From JAVBKU01 sp031553875 (GTDB lineage Bacteria > Bacteroidota > Bacteroidia > Bacteroidales > Rikenellaceae): a stretch of 64,000 nucleotides of DNA. A program made the translations under genes and the position numbers. The notes under the pieces were generated by a model, which did not search any database, was not told the origin of the DNA, and was given only the letters and a program-made list of their open reading frames with translations. The first letter of the stretch is position 1; each line of letters begins with the position of its first letter. Shown here piece by piece: positions 1 to 8,367 of the stretch. Where the stretch lies: assembly GCA_031553875.1 (NCBI GenBank), contig JAVBKU010000026.1:1-64000 (forward strand), given 5' to 3'.

Positions 1-50
1 ATGCCAAAAGTAGGAAGGCAAACAAACTACTGTAAAATCAATAATAATCT
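1..50 (-). repeat. Family B repeat, truncated by the window edge
   Basis: Read on the minus strand, positions 1-15 are the family B start (TCCTACTTTTGGCAT). They are preceded by the B outer segment with ACAGTAGT and a degenerate terminal inverted repeat (CTGTAAAATCAATAATAATC on plus). The rest of the element lies to the left of the window. It directly abuts family A copy 1. Confidence 0.6.
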
Positions 51-350
51 CTTGTACCTTTTGTGCACACAAAAGGGTGCCTCCCGGCACACGGATAGAG
101 TTGATACGATATAATATCTGATAGTGATTCAATTCTCAACCATTAAAGCGTCTGTGACGCCCGCCTGCGGATATTCACTGACAGAGGTCTTCGTCCATCC
201 TAAAACGTCGAACTCCTCCTTTTTAGCCAGGCTTGCGGCCTGTCTAACAGTCGTTAGACACAGCGTCGTTTTTTAACGGATTCCCTCGACCCCTGTCCGG
301 GCGTGAATATACCGTAATTGGCGGAGGACAAGCGCCTTCAGCGCTTTAAG
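49..350 (+). repeat. Family A structured repeat, copy A1, with internal insertion
   Basis: It begins with the A leading hairpin (TACCTTTTG...CAAAAGG, 55-76). It contains the conserved core (CCTAAAACGTCGAACTCC ... CAGTCGTTAGACACAGCGTC) and ends with the ATTGGCGGAGG box and a small GCGCCTTCAGCGC hairpin. Paired arms GACAGAGGTC and GACCCCTGTC close the fold. About 84 bp (77-160) replace a 14-bp stretch present in copy A2; the insert starts with a family C element in reverse orientation. No gene was found in 1-496. Confidence 0.8.
77..103 (-). repeat. Short repeat C (copy C1), nested in A1
   Basis: GTGCCTCCCGGCAC hairpin followed by CGGATAGAGTT. It is a shorter version of the elements that abut the stop codons of dnaX and of the nucleotidyltransferase-like gene. 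Confidence 0.45.
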
Positions 351-390
351 AATAATATATTGCGAGCCAAGGGCTATAAAACACCGTGGC

Positions 391-436
391 CGTTCACACG
401 GGGAACCACCCCCTTGTGAACGGCCACAGCCGAAAC
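391..436. terminator. Strong hairpin, probable terminator of the DUF3467 gene
   Basis: GTGGCCGTTCACA...TGTGAACGGCCAC arms with an inner GGGG/CCCC pair. On the minus strand it is followed by GGTGTTTTATAG. It lies about 60 nt beyond the stop of the minus-strand DUF3467 gene. Confidence 0.65.
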
Positions 437-496
437 CCGTATGACTATCTCCAACGGAACTGTTTACCAAACACCCGTCCGCCGGCTGTCACACGA

Positions 497-820
497 CTAC
501 GCTTCGCCACTGCTGAAGCTCATGGCTATCTGCGTATCGTCTGACGGCGCGGCCGTGAGATTTATACGCCCCATGATGGCTTCATAGCGGGTCAGGTTAT
601 CCTGCAGGGAGATCAACAGCCTCTTGGCGTGCTCCGGAGAGAGTATCACGCGGCTCTTGACATGAGCCTTGGACGTCCCCGGCATAAGCCTGACGAAATC
701 GAAAACGAATTCCGACGAAGACTGGGAAATTATCACCATATTGGAATAGACACCCTCGGCCACTTCCTCGCTGAGTTCTACGTCCAGTTCCTGTATGTTG
801 TTGTCCCCTTTCAGTATCAT
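497..820 (-). CDS. DUF3467 family protein
   Basis: 107 residues. The central segment (about residues 24-80: YSN..II..SSSEFVFDFVR.MPG, then VILSPEHAKRLL..LQDNL..YE) is the signature of DUF3467, a small conserved Bacteroidetes protein of unknown function. There is no signal peptide or membrane segment, so it is probably cytosolic. In other Bacteroidetes this gene often lies near transcription or translation genes; here it follows infB on the same strand. A terminator between them (943-969) suggests a separate unit. No function is assigned. Confidence 0.85.
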   Translation of the reverse strand: MILKGDNNIQELDVELSEEVAEGVYSNMVIISQSSSEFVFDFVRLMPGTSKAHVKSRVILSPEHAKRLLISLQDNLTRYEAIMGRINLTAAPSDDTQIAMSFSSGEA

Positions 821-942
821 AATCCTGTTTTAGGGAGAGCTCTGCCCCCACTCCGCAAGCTCCCGTCGCGGCCCGTCGGCCATTGGAAACCCATATGCGG
901 TGAGGCATCCCCTCCGTACAAGTACAAATATAAGAAACAACA

Positions 943-969
943 ATCCCACGGCGGGGTACGCCGTGGGAT
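943..969 (-). terminator. Rho-independent terminator after infB
   Basis: Perfect 11-bp stem ATCCCACGGCG/CGCCGTGGGAT with a 5-nt loop. On the minus strand it is followed by the T-rich TGTTGTTTCTTATATTTG. It lies about 100 nt past the infB stop and ends the rimP-nusA-infB unit. Confidence 0.8.
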
Positions 970-1067
970 AAGTTATTTGATACTTATTAACAATCGTAAG
1001 CTGCTCCCGGACCCGGGAAACGCCGCAATGACGGCCTTTGGAGCATAAACTCCTCGTTTACGGCAGG

Positions 1068-3941
1068 TTACTTCCTCTGCACTTCCACCTCTTCGTAACC
1101 CTCGACAATGTCGCCGACCTTGATATCGTTGTAATTTTCGATATTCAGACCGCACTCCATGCCGCTGGACACCTCCTTCACGTCGTCCTTGAACCTCTTC
1201 AGCGAGCCGAGCTTGCCGGTGTAGACCACGATACCGTCACGTATAATGCGGATATCAGTGTGGCGTGTGATCTTGCCCTCCCTCACGATACAGCCGGCAA
1301 CGGTGCCCACCTTGGTGATCTTGAATGTTTCGAGCACCTCCACTGAACATACGATCTCCTCCTTGGTGATGGGGGCGAGCATACCCTCGATAGCCGACTT
1401 GATGTCGTTGATGGCGTCGTAGATGATGGAGTAGAGGCGGATCTCGATCTCCTCCTTCTCCGCCAGGCGGCGCGCGCTGGCCGAAGGACGCACCTGGAAG
1501 CCGACGATAACGGCGTTGGATGCCGCCGCCAGCAGTACGTCGCTCTCGGAGATCTGGCCCACGGCCTTGTGTATGATGTTGACCTGCACTTCCTCTTTCG
1601 ACAGCTTGATGAGCGAGTCGGCCATGGCCTCGATAGAGCCGTCCACGTCACCCTTGATGATGATGTTGAGCTCCTTGAAGTTGCCGATAGCGATACGGCG
1701 CCCGATCTCGTCGAGGGTGATATGTTTCTGGGTACGCAGGCCCTGCATACGCTGGAGCTGCTCCCTCTTGTTGGCTATGTCGCGCGCCTGGCGGTCGTCG
1801 TCCATCACATTGAACGTATCGCCCGCCTGCGGAGCGCCATTGAGCCCCAGAACAAGCACTGGTGTCGAGGGAGGAGCCGCCTGGATTTTGTGTCCCCTCT
1901 CGTCGAACATGGCCTTCACGCGGCCCGAGTATGTCCCCGAGAGCAGCACGTCGCCCACCCTCAGCGTACCGTTCTCGACCAGCACGGTGGAGATATAACC
2001 GCGGCCCTTGTCGAGGGTCGACTCTATCACCGCGCCCGAAGCCTTCCTGGACGGGTTGGCTTTAAGGTCGAGGAATTCAGACTCCAGGAGCACCTTCTCG
2101 AGCAGTTTGTCGAGGTTCAGGCCCTGCTTGGCCGACACCTCCTGTGACTGGTACTTCCCGCCCCAGTCCTCCACGAGGTAGTTCATCGCCGAGAGCTGTT
2201 CCTTGATCTTCTCGGGATTGGCGTTGGGCTTATCCACCTTGTTGATGGCGAATACTATGGGTACTCCGGCGGCCGAGGCATGGTTGATGGCCTCCACGGT
2301 CTGGGGCATCACGCTGTCGTCGGCAGCCACGATGATGATGGCAACGTCGGTTACCTTGGCGCCTCGGGCACGCATCGCCGTAAAGGCTTCGTGACCGGGG
2401 GTGTCGAGGAACGTTATGCGGCGGCCGTCGTCGAGCTTCACGCTGTAGGCGCCGATGTGCTGGGTGATACCACCCGCCTCGCCGGCGATAACGTTGGCCT
2501 TACGGATGTTGTCGAGCAGCGACGTCTTACCGTGGTCGACGTGGCCCATCACGGTCACGATCGGGGGCCTGGAGATGAGCTCTTCGGGAGAATCCTCCTC
2601 CTGGTCTATGGCCTCCTGTATCTCTACGGACACGAACTCGACCTTGTAGCCGAACTCCTCGGCCACTACTACGAGCGCCTCGGCATCGAGCCTCTGATTG
2701 ATCGACACCATAAGGCCCAGGTTCATACATGCGGCGATGACGTCGGTCACGGGTACGTCCATCATCGAGGCAAGCTCGCTCACGGTAACAAATTCCGTCA
2801 CCTGAAGCGTGCTCTTTTCGTGCTCCTGGCGTTCGATCTCCTCGCTCATCCTGGCGCTCACTGCGTCCCTCTTATCCCTGCGGTACTTGGCGCTCTTGGA
2901 CTTCGAGCCCTTGGAGGTCAACCTCGCCAGCGTGTCCTTGATCTGCTTCTGTACCTCTTCGTCGCTAACCTCGGCTTTCACTACTGGCTTGGGGGCGAAC
3001 TTGCCGCCGCCCTTCTTCTTGTCCTTGCCGAAGCCTCCGCCTGCACCAGGGCCGGCAGGGCCTTTCCCCGCGCCGAAACCGCCGCCCTGACCCGAAGGCC
3101 TGGGAGCGCCCGCGGGCTGGTTGGCTACGTCTACCTTATCCTTGGTGATGCGTTTGCGCTTCTCCCTCTGCGAGGCATCGCCACGCTTACGGTCGAGAGC
3201 GTTTATATCTATGGTCCCCAATACTTTGGGACCTGAGAGTTTATTTCCTTCCATGGGGCGGAATACATCGCCGGTAGCGGCCGCCTTGCGTTCGTCGTAT
3301 GTCTTCTCCTGTATCACCACGGGCTCCGCCGGGGCAGCTTCCTGTTCAGAAGCGGCAGCCACGGGTGCAGCCACAGCAGCGGGAGCAGGTGCGGGCGCGG
3401 GAGCCTCAACCTTAACCTCCTTGGCTGCGGGAGCAGCCTTAGGCTTGGGCTCGGCCTTGGCGGCGGGAGTTGCGGGCTTTGCGGGCGCGGGAGCAGCCTT
3501 GGGGGCCTCGGCCTTCACAGGCTCGGGCTCAGGGGCCGGAGCGGGCGCAGCCTTAGGCTTGGGCGAGAGATCGATCTTACCCAGTATCTTGGGCTTGCGG
3601 GCCTCCAGCTCATCCTTGACGCTTATCATTCCGCTCTTGATCACGACTTCCTCCTTGAACGCGCCTTCGTCGGCAGATGAGGGAGAACCCTGTTCTTTCA
3701 TCTTGTCGAGCGACACTGTTTCGTGGGTCTGGCTTATACGCTCGCGTATATTCACACTCTCGATCCTGCGGTTGGAGCCGAACTCCTTCTCGAGCAGGTC
3801 ATAGGCCGCCGATTCTATTATCGAGCTGGGGGCGTTGTCTATCTTGACGCCCTTCTTGTCCAAAAACTCGACGATAGTGTTCTGGCCTACCTTAAACTCG
3901 CGCGCAACCTGATTCAGTCGCAACCTTCTTTCGTTTGACAT
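1068..3941 (-). CDS. infB: Translation initiation factor IF-2
   Basis: 957 residues. This GTPase delivers initiator fMet-tRNA to the 30S subunit. An N-terminal IF2_N domain (about 1-50) is followed by a long low-complexity Ala/Pro/Lys linker (about 130-330). The GTPase domain has G1 GHVDHGKT near residue 463, DTPGHE, and NKVDKPNA. After it come the domain II barrel, domain III and the C-terminal tRNA-binding barrel ending GYEEVEVQRK. The Ala/Pro-rich linker makes it longer than E. coli IF-2 (890). It is the last gene of the rimP-nusA-infB operon, 194 bp after nusA. Confidence 0.98.
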   Translation of the reverse strand: MSNERRLRLNQVAREFKVGQNTIVEFLDKKGVKIDNAPSSIIESAAYDLLEKEFGSNRRIESVNIRERISQTHETVSLDKMKEQGSPSSADEGAFKEEVVIKSGMISVKDELEARKPKILGKIDLSPKPKAAPAPAPEPEPVKAEAPKAAPAPAKPATPAAKAEPKPKAAPAAKEVKVEAPAPAPAPAAVAAPVAAASEQEAAPAEPVVIQEKTYDERKAAATGDVFRPMEGNKLSGPKVLGTIDINALDRKRGDASQREKRKRITKDKVDVANQPAGAPRPSGQGGGFGAGKGPAGPGAGGGFGKDKKKGGGKFAPKPVVKAEVSDEEVQKQIKDTLARLTSKGSKSKSAKYRRDKRDAVSARMSEEIERQEHEKSTLQVTEFVTVSELASMMDVPVTDVIAACMNLGLMVSINQRLDAEALVVVAEEFGYKVEFVSVEIQEAIDQEEDSPEELISRPPIVTVMGHVDHGKTSLLDNIRKANVIAGEAGGITQHIGAYSVKLDDGRRITFLDTPGHEAFTAMRARGAKVTDVAIIIVAADDSVMPQTVEAINHASAAGVPIVFAINKVDKPNANPEKIKEQLSAMNYLVEDWGGKYQSQEVSAKQGLNLDKLLEKVLLESEFLDLKANPSRKASGAVIESTLDKGRGYISTVLVENGTLRVGDVLLSGTYSGRVKAMFDERGHKIQAAPPSTPVLVLGLNGAPQAGDTFNVMDDDRQARDIANKREQLQRMQGLRTQKHITLDEIGRRIAIGNFKELNIIIKGDVDGSIEAMADSLIKLSKEEVQVNIIHKAVGQISESDVLLAAASNAVIVGFQVRPSASARRLAEKEEIEIRLYSIIYDAINDIKSAIEGMLAPITKEEIVCSVEVLETFKITKVGTVAGCIVREGKITRHTDIRIIRDGIVVYTGKLGSLKRFKDDVKEVSSGMECGLNIENYNDIKVGDIVEGYEEVEVQRK

Positions 3942-4009
3942 ATAACTATTTTTCTTGCGTTACCTGTTTTATAAAATATAATCTATCCGTTTCACAACGT
4001 TGTTTTTGG

Positions 4010-4071
4010 CAGGAAGCCCTCTCACACTCTCTCGCCGCTCTCCCCCACTCTTTCTCTCTGCACGCTTCCTG
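4010..4071 (-). other. Purine-rich nusA-infB spacer with closing 8-bp inverted repeat
   Basis: CAGGAAGC (4010-4017) and GCTTCCTG (4064-4071) flank a stretch that is almost all purine (GAGAG repeats) on the operon's coding strand. It lies in the 194-nt untranslated spacer before infB. Its role is unknown; it could be a leader structure or an unstructured mRNA stretch. Confidence 0.35.
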
Positions 4072-4135
4072 AATCTCTCCCCGATCTCTCTCCTCTCCCG
4101 GCGTAAGCAGCCCCTTTGCCGCCCCAACCGCCGGA

Positions 4136-5365
4136 TTATTCGAACTCGGCCTTGAGGATATTCACAACCTCCTGGATGGTCTCCATTTCGAGGTCGGTAC
4201 GCTTGGCGAGGTCCTCGACGCTCAGCTCCAGCACGCTCTTGGCGGTGTCGCAACCGACACTCTTAAACTGCTCGATGATCCACTCGTCGATCTCGTCCTT
4301 GAATTCGTCGAGGTCCACGTCCTCCTCTTCCACTTCGCGGTAAACGTCGATGTCGTAACCTGTGAGCATGCTCGCCAGGCGGATGTTAAGACCGCCTTTA
4401 CCGATAGCCAGCGACACCTCGTTGGGCTTGAGGTAAACGGCTGCTGTCTTCGACGCCTCGTCGAGGGTTATCGACGACACCTTGGCGGGATTCAGCGCGC
4501 GCTGTATGAGAAGCTGCGTATTTGAGGTATAGTTGATAACGTCGATATTCTCGTTACGCAACTCCTTGACAATCGAATATATACGTGAGCCCTTCACGCC
4601 GACGCAGGCGCCTACGGGGTCGATCCTGTCATCGTATGACTCCACGGCCACCTTAGCTCTCTCACCCGGGATGCGGACTATCTTCTTGATGGTGATAAGC
4701 CCGTCGTAGATCTCGGGCACCTCCTGTTCGAACAGGCGTTCGAGGAACTCGGGAGCCGTGCGCGAGAGGATGATCGCGGGGTTGTTGTTGCGCATCTCCA
4801 CCTTAGACACGATAGCCTTGATGGTGTCGCCCTTATGGAAAAAGTCGCTGGGGATCTGCTCGCTCTTGGGCAGTATCAGTTCGTTGTCGTCGTCGTCGAG
4901 CACCAACACTTCCTTTTTCCACACCTGGTACACCTCTCCGGTGATGATGTCGCCCACTTTTTCACTGTATTTGTTGAAGAGGTTGTTCTTCTCGAGGTCG
5001 AGGATGCGCGAGGCGAGGTTCTGCCTCAGCGACAGCACGGCCCTGCGTCCGAACGACTCGAGCTTTATCTCGTCGGCCACCTCTTCGCCCACTTCGTAGG
5101 TTTCGTCGATCTTGCGGGCGTCGGAGAGGGATATCTCGGTGTTGGGGTTCTCCACGGTGCCGTCTTCCACGACGATCCTGTTACGCCATATTTCGAGGTC
5201 ACCCTTTTCGGGGTTGATGATGATGTCGAAGTTGTCAGCCGACTCGTAAGTCTTGATCAGCAGGTGGTTAAACACATCCTCGAGCACACCTATCATGGTG
5301 CTTTTATCGATATTCTTAAGCTCCTTGAACTCGGAAAAGGTGTTTATAAGATTAAGATTGTCCAT
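4136..5365 (-). CDS. nusA: Transcription termination/antitermination factor NusA
   Basis: 409 residues. It binds RNA polymerase and nascent RNA and modulates pausing, termination and antitermination. The N-terminal RNAP-binding domain is about 1-125. An S1 domain (about 130-200, GDIITGEVYQVWKKEVLVLD) follows, then tandem KH domains with GACVGVKGSRI and AIGKGGLNIRLA (about 250-345). A C-terminal helix-hairpin-helix-like tail (KSVGCDTAKSVLELSVEDLA) is present, but the E. coli-type AR2 repeats are shortened. It sits between rimP and infB, the usual order. Confidence 0.97.
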   Translation of the reverse strand: MDNLNLINTFSEFKELKNIDKSTMIGVLEDVFNHLLIKTYESADNFDIIINPEKGDLEIWRNRIVVEDGTVENPNTEISLSDARKIDETYEVGEEVADEIKLESFGRRAVLSLRQNLASRILDLEKNNLFNKYSEKVGDIITGEVYQVWKKEVLVLDDDDNELILPKSEQIPSDFFHKGDTIKAIVSKVEMRNNNPAIILSRTAPEFLERLFEQEVPEIYDGLITIKKIVRIPGERAKVAVESYDDRIDPVGACVGVKGSRIYSIVKELRNENIDVINYTSNTQLLIQRALNPAKVSSITLDEASKTAAVYLKPNEVSLAIGKGGLNIRLASMLTGYDIDVYREVEEEDVDLDEFKDEIDEWIIEQFKSVGCDTAKSVLELSVEDLAKRTDLEMETIQEVVNILKAEFE

Positions 5366-5432
5366 TGTTGAAATCTTGTTTTTGCCCGGCTTCTGCCGTT
5401 TTTAAGTGGTTAATATGGTGTTTGTCTTCTTC

Positions 5433-5900
5433 TTACTTGAAATTGAGGTGCTCCACGGTCGATTTTATCTCGTCGAGGAGGTATTTATGGGTGAATTCTT
5501 TCAGCTCCTTGCGCTTCCTGCCCTCCACGGCCACCTTCTCACTGTAAGCTATTGTCACCGAAGTTTCGTCGGCCGCCCGCAGCTCACCAATCACTTTGCC
5601 TCCGCTGCGCAGCACTATCTCCACGTCCTTGCCGATGAGCTTTAGGTACTGGCGCAGCATGGTCAGCGGCTGGCCCACTCCGGCACTCATCACGCTCAGC
5701 TCGAAGTCCTCCTTGTCGCGGTCGAGGCCTGCCTCTATATCGCGGGCTATGGCCACCACCTGGTCGATGTTTATCTTGTCGTCGCTGTCGAGAATGACTG
5801 TAACTTCATTGCCCGGCGACACCTTCACATCCACCACGAACTCCTTCTCGGAAGGCAGGGCCTTCTCGGCAAGCGAGCGTATCAGGAGAGTATCTATCAT
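5433..5900 (-). CDS. rimP: Ribosome maturation factor RimP
   Basis: 155 residues. It assists 30S subunit maturation. It has the RimP_N alpha/beta domain with an SVMSAGVGQPL stretch (the family PGLDRPL-like motif) followed by the C-terminal SH3-like domain (IGKDVEIVLRSGGKVIGELRA). It is the first gene of the rimP-nusA-infB operon, downstream of a well-formed Bacteroidetes promoter (5999-6029). The spacer to nusA is 67 bp. Confidence 0.95.
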   Translation of the reverse strand: MIDTLLIRSLAEKALPSEKEFVVDVKVSPGNEVTVILDSDDKINIDQVVAIARDIEAGLDRDKEDFELSVMSAGVGQPLTMLRQYLKLIGKDVEIVLRSGGKVIGELRAADETSVTIAYSEKVAVEGRKRKELKEFTHKYLLDEIKSTVEHLNFK

Positions 5901-5998
5901 AATTTAATTTTGTAACTATCTGCATATCAGCGACGCATCGATTATATAAGAATAAAATAGGGAGCTCCCGCCCCCTTACCTCTGCCTCATATAACGCA

Positions 5999-6029
5999 CA
6001 AATGTACCATTTTTTTCTTTATTGTCAAA
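5999..6029 (-). promoter_or_regulatory. Promoter of rimP-nusA-infB
   Basis: On the minus strand TTTG (6029-6026), a 19-nt spacer and TACATTTG (6006-5999) fit the Bacteroidetes sigma-70 consensus TTTG-N19-TAnnTTTG exactly. The predicted 5' UTR is about 90 nt. Confidence 0.8.
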
Positions 6030-6082
6030 CTTTTACGCCCCTTTTTGCCTGCGGGCCTTTTTCGGGGCGTATTCTCAAACAG

Positions 6083-6113
6083 TTTCCAAAATCGGAAAAT
6101 TACCGTACCTTTG
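6083..6113 (+). promoter_or_regulatory. Promoter of fabI
   Basis: TACCTTTG at 6106-6113 matches the Bacteroidetes -7 element. TTTC lies 19 nt upstream (6083-6086) as a weak -33. It is divergent from the rimP promoter in the same spacer. Confidence 0.65.
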
Positions 6114-6159
6114 GCGCATCGTAACCGAAACCCTGAGGGGTTTTCATAAACAGTAAACT

Positions 6160-7008
6160 ATGTCATACAACCTGTTGAAAGGCAAAAAGGGGCTTATCTT
6201 CGGTGCCCTTAACGACAAATCCATCGCGTGGAAAGTAGCAGAACGCGCAGTCCAGGAGGGCGCGGAGATAGTTCTCACCAATACCGCCGTATCCATAAGG
6301 ATGGGCACCATCGACGAACTGGCTAAGAAATGCAACACAATAGTGGTCCCCGCCGACGCCACCAGCGTCGAAGACCTCGAGAACCTCGTCGACAAGACCA
6401 TGGAACACTTCGGAGGCAAGTTTGACTTCATCCTCCACTCTATCGGCATGTCGCCCAACGTACGCAAGGGTCGCACTTACGACGACCTCGACTACGACTT
6501 TCTGGCCAAGACGCTCGACATCTCGGCCATCTCGTTCCACAAGGTGATACAGGTGGCCCGCAAGAAGGACGCCATCAACGATTGGGGTTCGATCGTGGCC
6601 CTCTCATATATAGCCGCCCAGCGTACGCTCTACGGCTACAACGACATGGCCGACGCCAAGGCCCTGCTCGAATCCATAGCCCGCAGCTTCGGCTACATCT
6701 ACGGACGCGAGAAGAGGGTGAGGATCAACACCGTATCTCAGTCGCCCACTCCCACCACAGCCGGTAGCGGCGTGCTGGGCCTCGACGACCTGCTGGACTT
6801 CGCCGACAGGACATCGCCCCTGGGCAACGCCTCGGCCGAAGATTGCGCCAACTACGTGCTGACACTCTTCTCTGACCTCACGCGCAAGGTGACCATGCAG
6901 AACCTGTTCCACGACGGCGGTTTCTCTTCGATGGGTATGAGCCGCAGGGCCATGCATACCTTTGAGAAGGGGCTCGAAATGGAATACCGAGATATCTCGA
7001 AAAAATAA
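6160..7008 (+). CDS. fabI: Enoyl-[acyl-carrier-protein] reductase (FabI)
   Basis: 282 residues. It catalyses the last, NAD(P)H-dependent step of each fatty-acid elongation cycle in the cytosol. It is a short-chain dehydrogenase fold with an atypical N-terminal nucleotide motif (GLIFGALNDKSIAW) and the FabI catalytic pair Y-x6-K (GYNDMADAK, about residue 160). The substrate-loop region is RINTVSQSPTPTTAGSG. The length fits the longer Bacteroidetes FabI (E. coli has 262). It is monocistronic, with its own promoter and a strong terminator. FabI is the triclosan target; no resistance change can be judged by eye. Confidence 0.97.
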   Translation: MSYNLLKGKKGLIFGALNDKSIAWKVAERAVQEGAEIVLTNTAVSIRMGTIDELAKKCNTIVVPADATSVEDLENLVDKTMEHFGGKFDFILHSIGMSPNVRKGRTYDDLDYDFLAKTLDISAISFHKVIQVARKKDAINDWGSIVALSYIAAQRTLYGYNDMADAKALLESIARSFGYIYGREKRVRINTVSQSPTPTTAGSGVLGLDDLLDFADRTSPLGNASAEDCANYVLTLFSDLTRKVTMQNLFHDGGFSSMGMSRRAMHTFEKGLEMEYRDISKK

Positions 7009-7038
7009 TCAAGCCTTTCCGCAGTCGCGGAGAAACAG

Positions 7039-7084
7039 TAAATATTAAGGCCGGTTGACTAACGTCAACCGGCCTTAATATTTA
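7039..7084. terminator. Bidirectional terminator between fabI and the lipoprotein gene
   Basis: Perfect 21-bp stem (7039-7059 with 7064-7084; core AAGGCCGGTTGAC/GTCAACCGGCCTT) with a TAAC loop. Both ends are A/T-rich, so it can serve both convergent genes. Confidence 0.9.
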
Positions 7085-7131
7085 CAACCGTGAGCGATAT
7101 GTGGGCCGCTCTATTTCAGTCTACACCAGAT

Positions 7132-8238
7132 TTATAGTGTCACAGATTCAGGCCAGATATCTCTGTTATACGTTTTGGATTCTCCATTGAGCCTGTACAA
7201 CAAAGTCGTATGAACGGCGCAATCGTCATTGATGTCACCCTGGATCCACTTTAGGTTGCCCGCATAATCAGTGGGATAGAAGTATCCTTCTTCCATTCTA
7301 TACACTCTTATATTGACTTCCCCGCCGCTTGTCTTACGCAGAAAACCGCATTTGGCGTCATACTTTATAGGTTGTCTTATTTCAAATTCGAACCACGTAC
7401 CGCTATGCATGGTAAACACTTTAGCCGGAGTATTTGATACCGAGAATACGCTCTGATTAACGGAGTTAAATGTTTGGTCTCCGCTACTCTGCGATATTAC
7501 ATAGTTCATAGTCCACGAAGATTCGATTTTCCGCTCGGAGTTATATGACGTGTATCTGTTCACCTCCACATTCCACGTATTAGCGGTTGATGGACGTCTT
7601 ATCGTGTAGGAATTCCAGCGGATACTGTCGACACGGAATTCCCAAACGGTATTCGAAGAAGTACCGATCATGTACGGGGGCACAGTCTCAGGCGTAGTAG
7701 GCATACGTACGATACTAAGCGTCCACTCTGCTCCGGCTTCGCTGAGTGATTTCTTCGAAGGACCTGTTTCTATCTTTATGATCCCCTCCCTGGGCGAGTC
7801 CATAAGGACTACTGCACCATTTTTAAGCCCCTCCACTATATAGCCATGGGGGTACTGTATGGTCCATTCCGTACTGTCGGCATTGGGCAAGATAAAGTGT
7901 CTGGCCGAAACGCCATCCCAACCGAACAGAGAATCCCTGATCTTATTCTTATCAGGATTACCGGCTTTTATCTCCGTGATATAGGTATTGAGCCGGAAAG
8001 CTATATTGAAGGGATCGAGCACCAGTCTGTTCTGTTTCGACACCTCTTCCCACATATCTATGACAGGACGCATCGTGTCCTCTTCGGGCGTTATCTTATC
8101 GGGGCATCCGTAAAGTCCCGTTATCGCCAGGCCCAAAAACAGAGCCTTGCCTGCCATCGAGGCGATAGCACCCAATCGAGTCTTACCGGTAGAAACAAAT
8201 GAGAAAAAAGATTTCATATCTCTGATATTTTTATTCAT
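7132..8238 (-). CDS. Hypothetical lipoprotein
   Basis: 368 residues, family not recognised. A hydrophobic stretch ends in a lipobox-like LYGC with Cys at residue 45. If translation starts at the internal Met28 (8157), the leader becomes a compact lipoprotein signal (MAGKALFLGLAITGLYGC); Met8 is another option. The mature part is rich in beta-forming, aromatic sequence with no repeats or catalytic motif that I recognise, and is probably a surface or periplasmic beta-rich protein. It is a single gene with its own -7 element (8277-8284) and shares the bidirectional terminator with fabI. Confidence 0.75.
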   Translation of the reverse strand: MNKNIRDMKSFFSFVSTGKTRLGAIASMAGKALFLGLAITGLYGCPDKITPEEDTMRPVIDMWEEVSKQNRLVLDPFNIAFRLNTYITEIKAGNPDKNKIRDSLFGWDGVSARHFILPNADSTEWTIQYPHGYIVEGLKNGAVVLMDSPREGIIKIETGPSKKSLSEAGAEWTLSIVRMPTTPETVPPYMIGTSSNTVWEFRVDSIRWNSYTIRRPSTANTWNVEVNRYTSYNSERKIESSWTMNYVISQSSGDQTFNSVNQSVFSVSNTPAKVFTMHSGTWFEFEIRQPIKYDAKCGFLRKTSGGEVNIRVYRMEEGYFYPTDYAGNLKWIQGDINDDCAVHTTLLYRLNGESKTYNRDIWPESVTL

Positions 8239-8276
8239 AATACACTGTGCCGCCTATTTATCTGCGCCACATCACA

Positions 8277-8284
8277 CAAATATA
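8277..8284 (-). promoter_or_regulatory. Promoter -7 element of the hypothetical lipoprotein
   Basis: TATATTTG on the minus strand, 38 nt before the longest start codon. A CTTGGG stretch about 22 nt upstream is a poor -33. Confidence 0.5.
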
Positions 8285-8325
8285 ACGATTTCCCCCTAAT
8301 AACGGCCCAAGGAGTGTAATTATTT

Positions 8326-8355
8326 CCCTGGGTGGCCACAATTTACGCCACAGGG
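8326..8355 (-). terminator. Possible terminator after recO
   Basis: Imperfect stem CCCTG-GTGGC/GCCAC-AGGG just beyond the recO stop. On the minus strand AAATAATTAC follows, so the U-tract is weak. Confidence 0.45.
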
Positions 8356-8367
8356 ATATCCGCTACG

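Noticed and set aside
497..908. Alternative overlapping frames around the DUF3467 gene
   Set aside because: The 107-residue minus-strand frame matches a known family, so the overlapping frames at 597-908 and 629-1048 are shadows.
1038..3938. Long plus-strand open frames opposite infB (for example 2280-3236)
   Set aside because: They are antisense shadows of a GC-rich coding strand with no family signature; infB is unambiguous.
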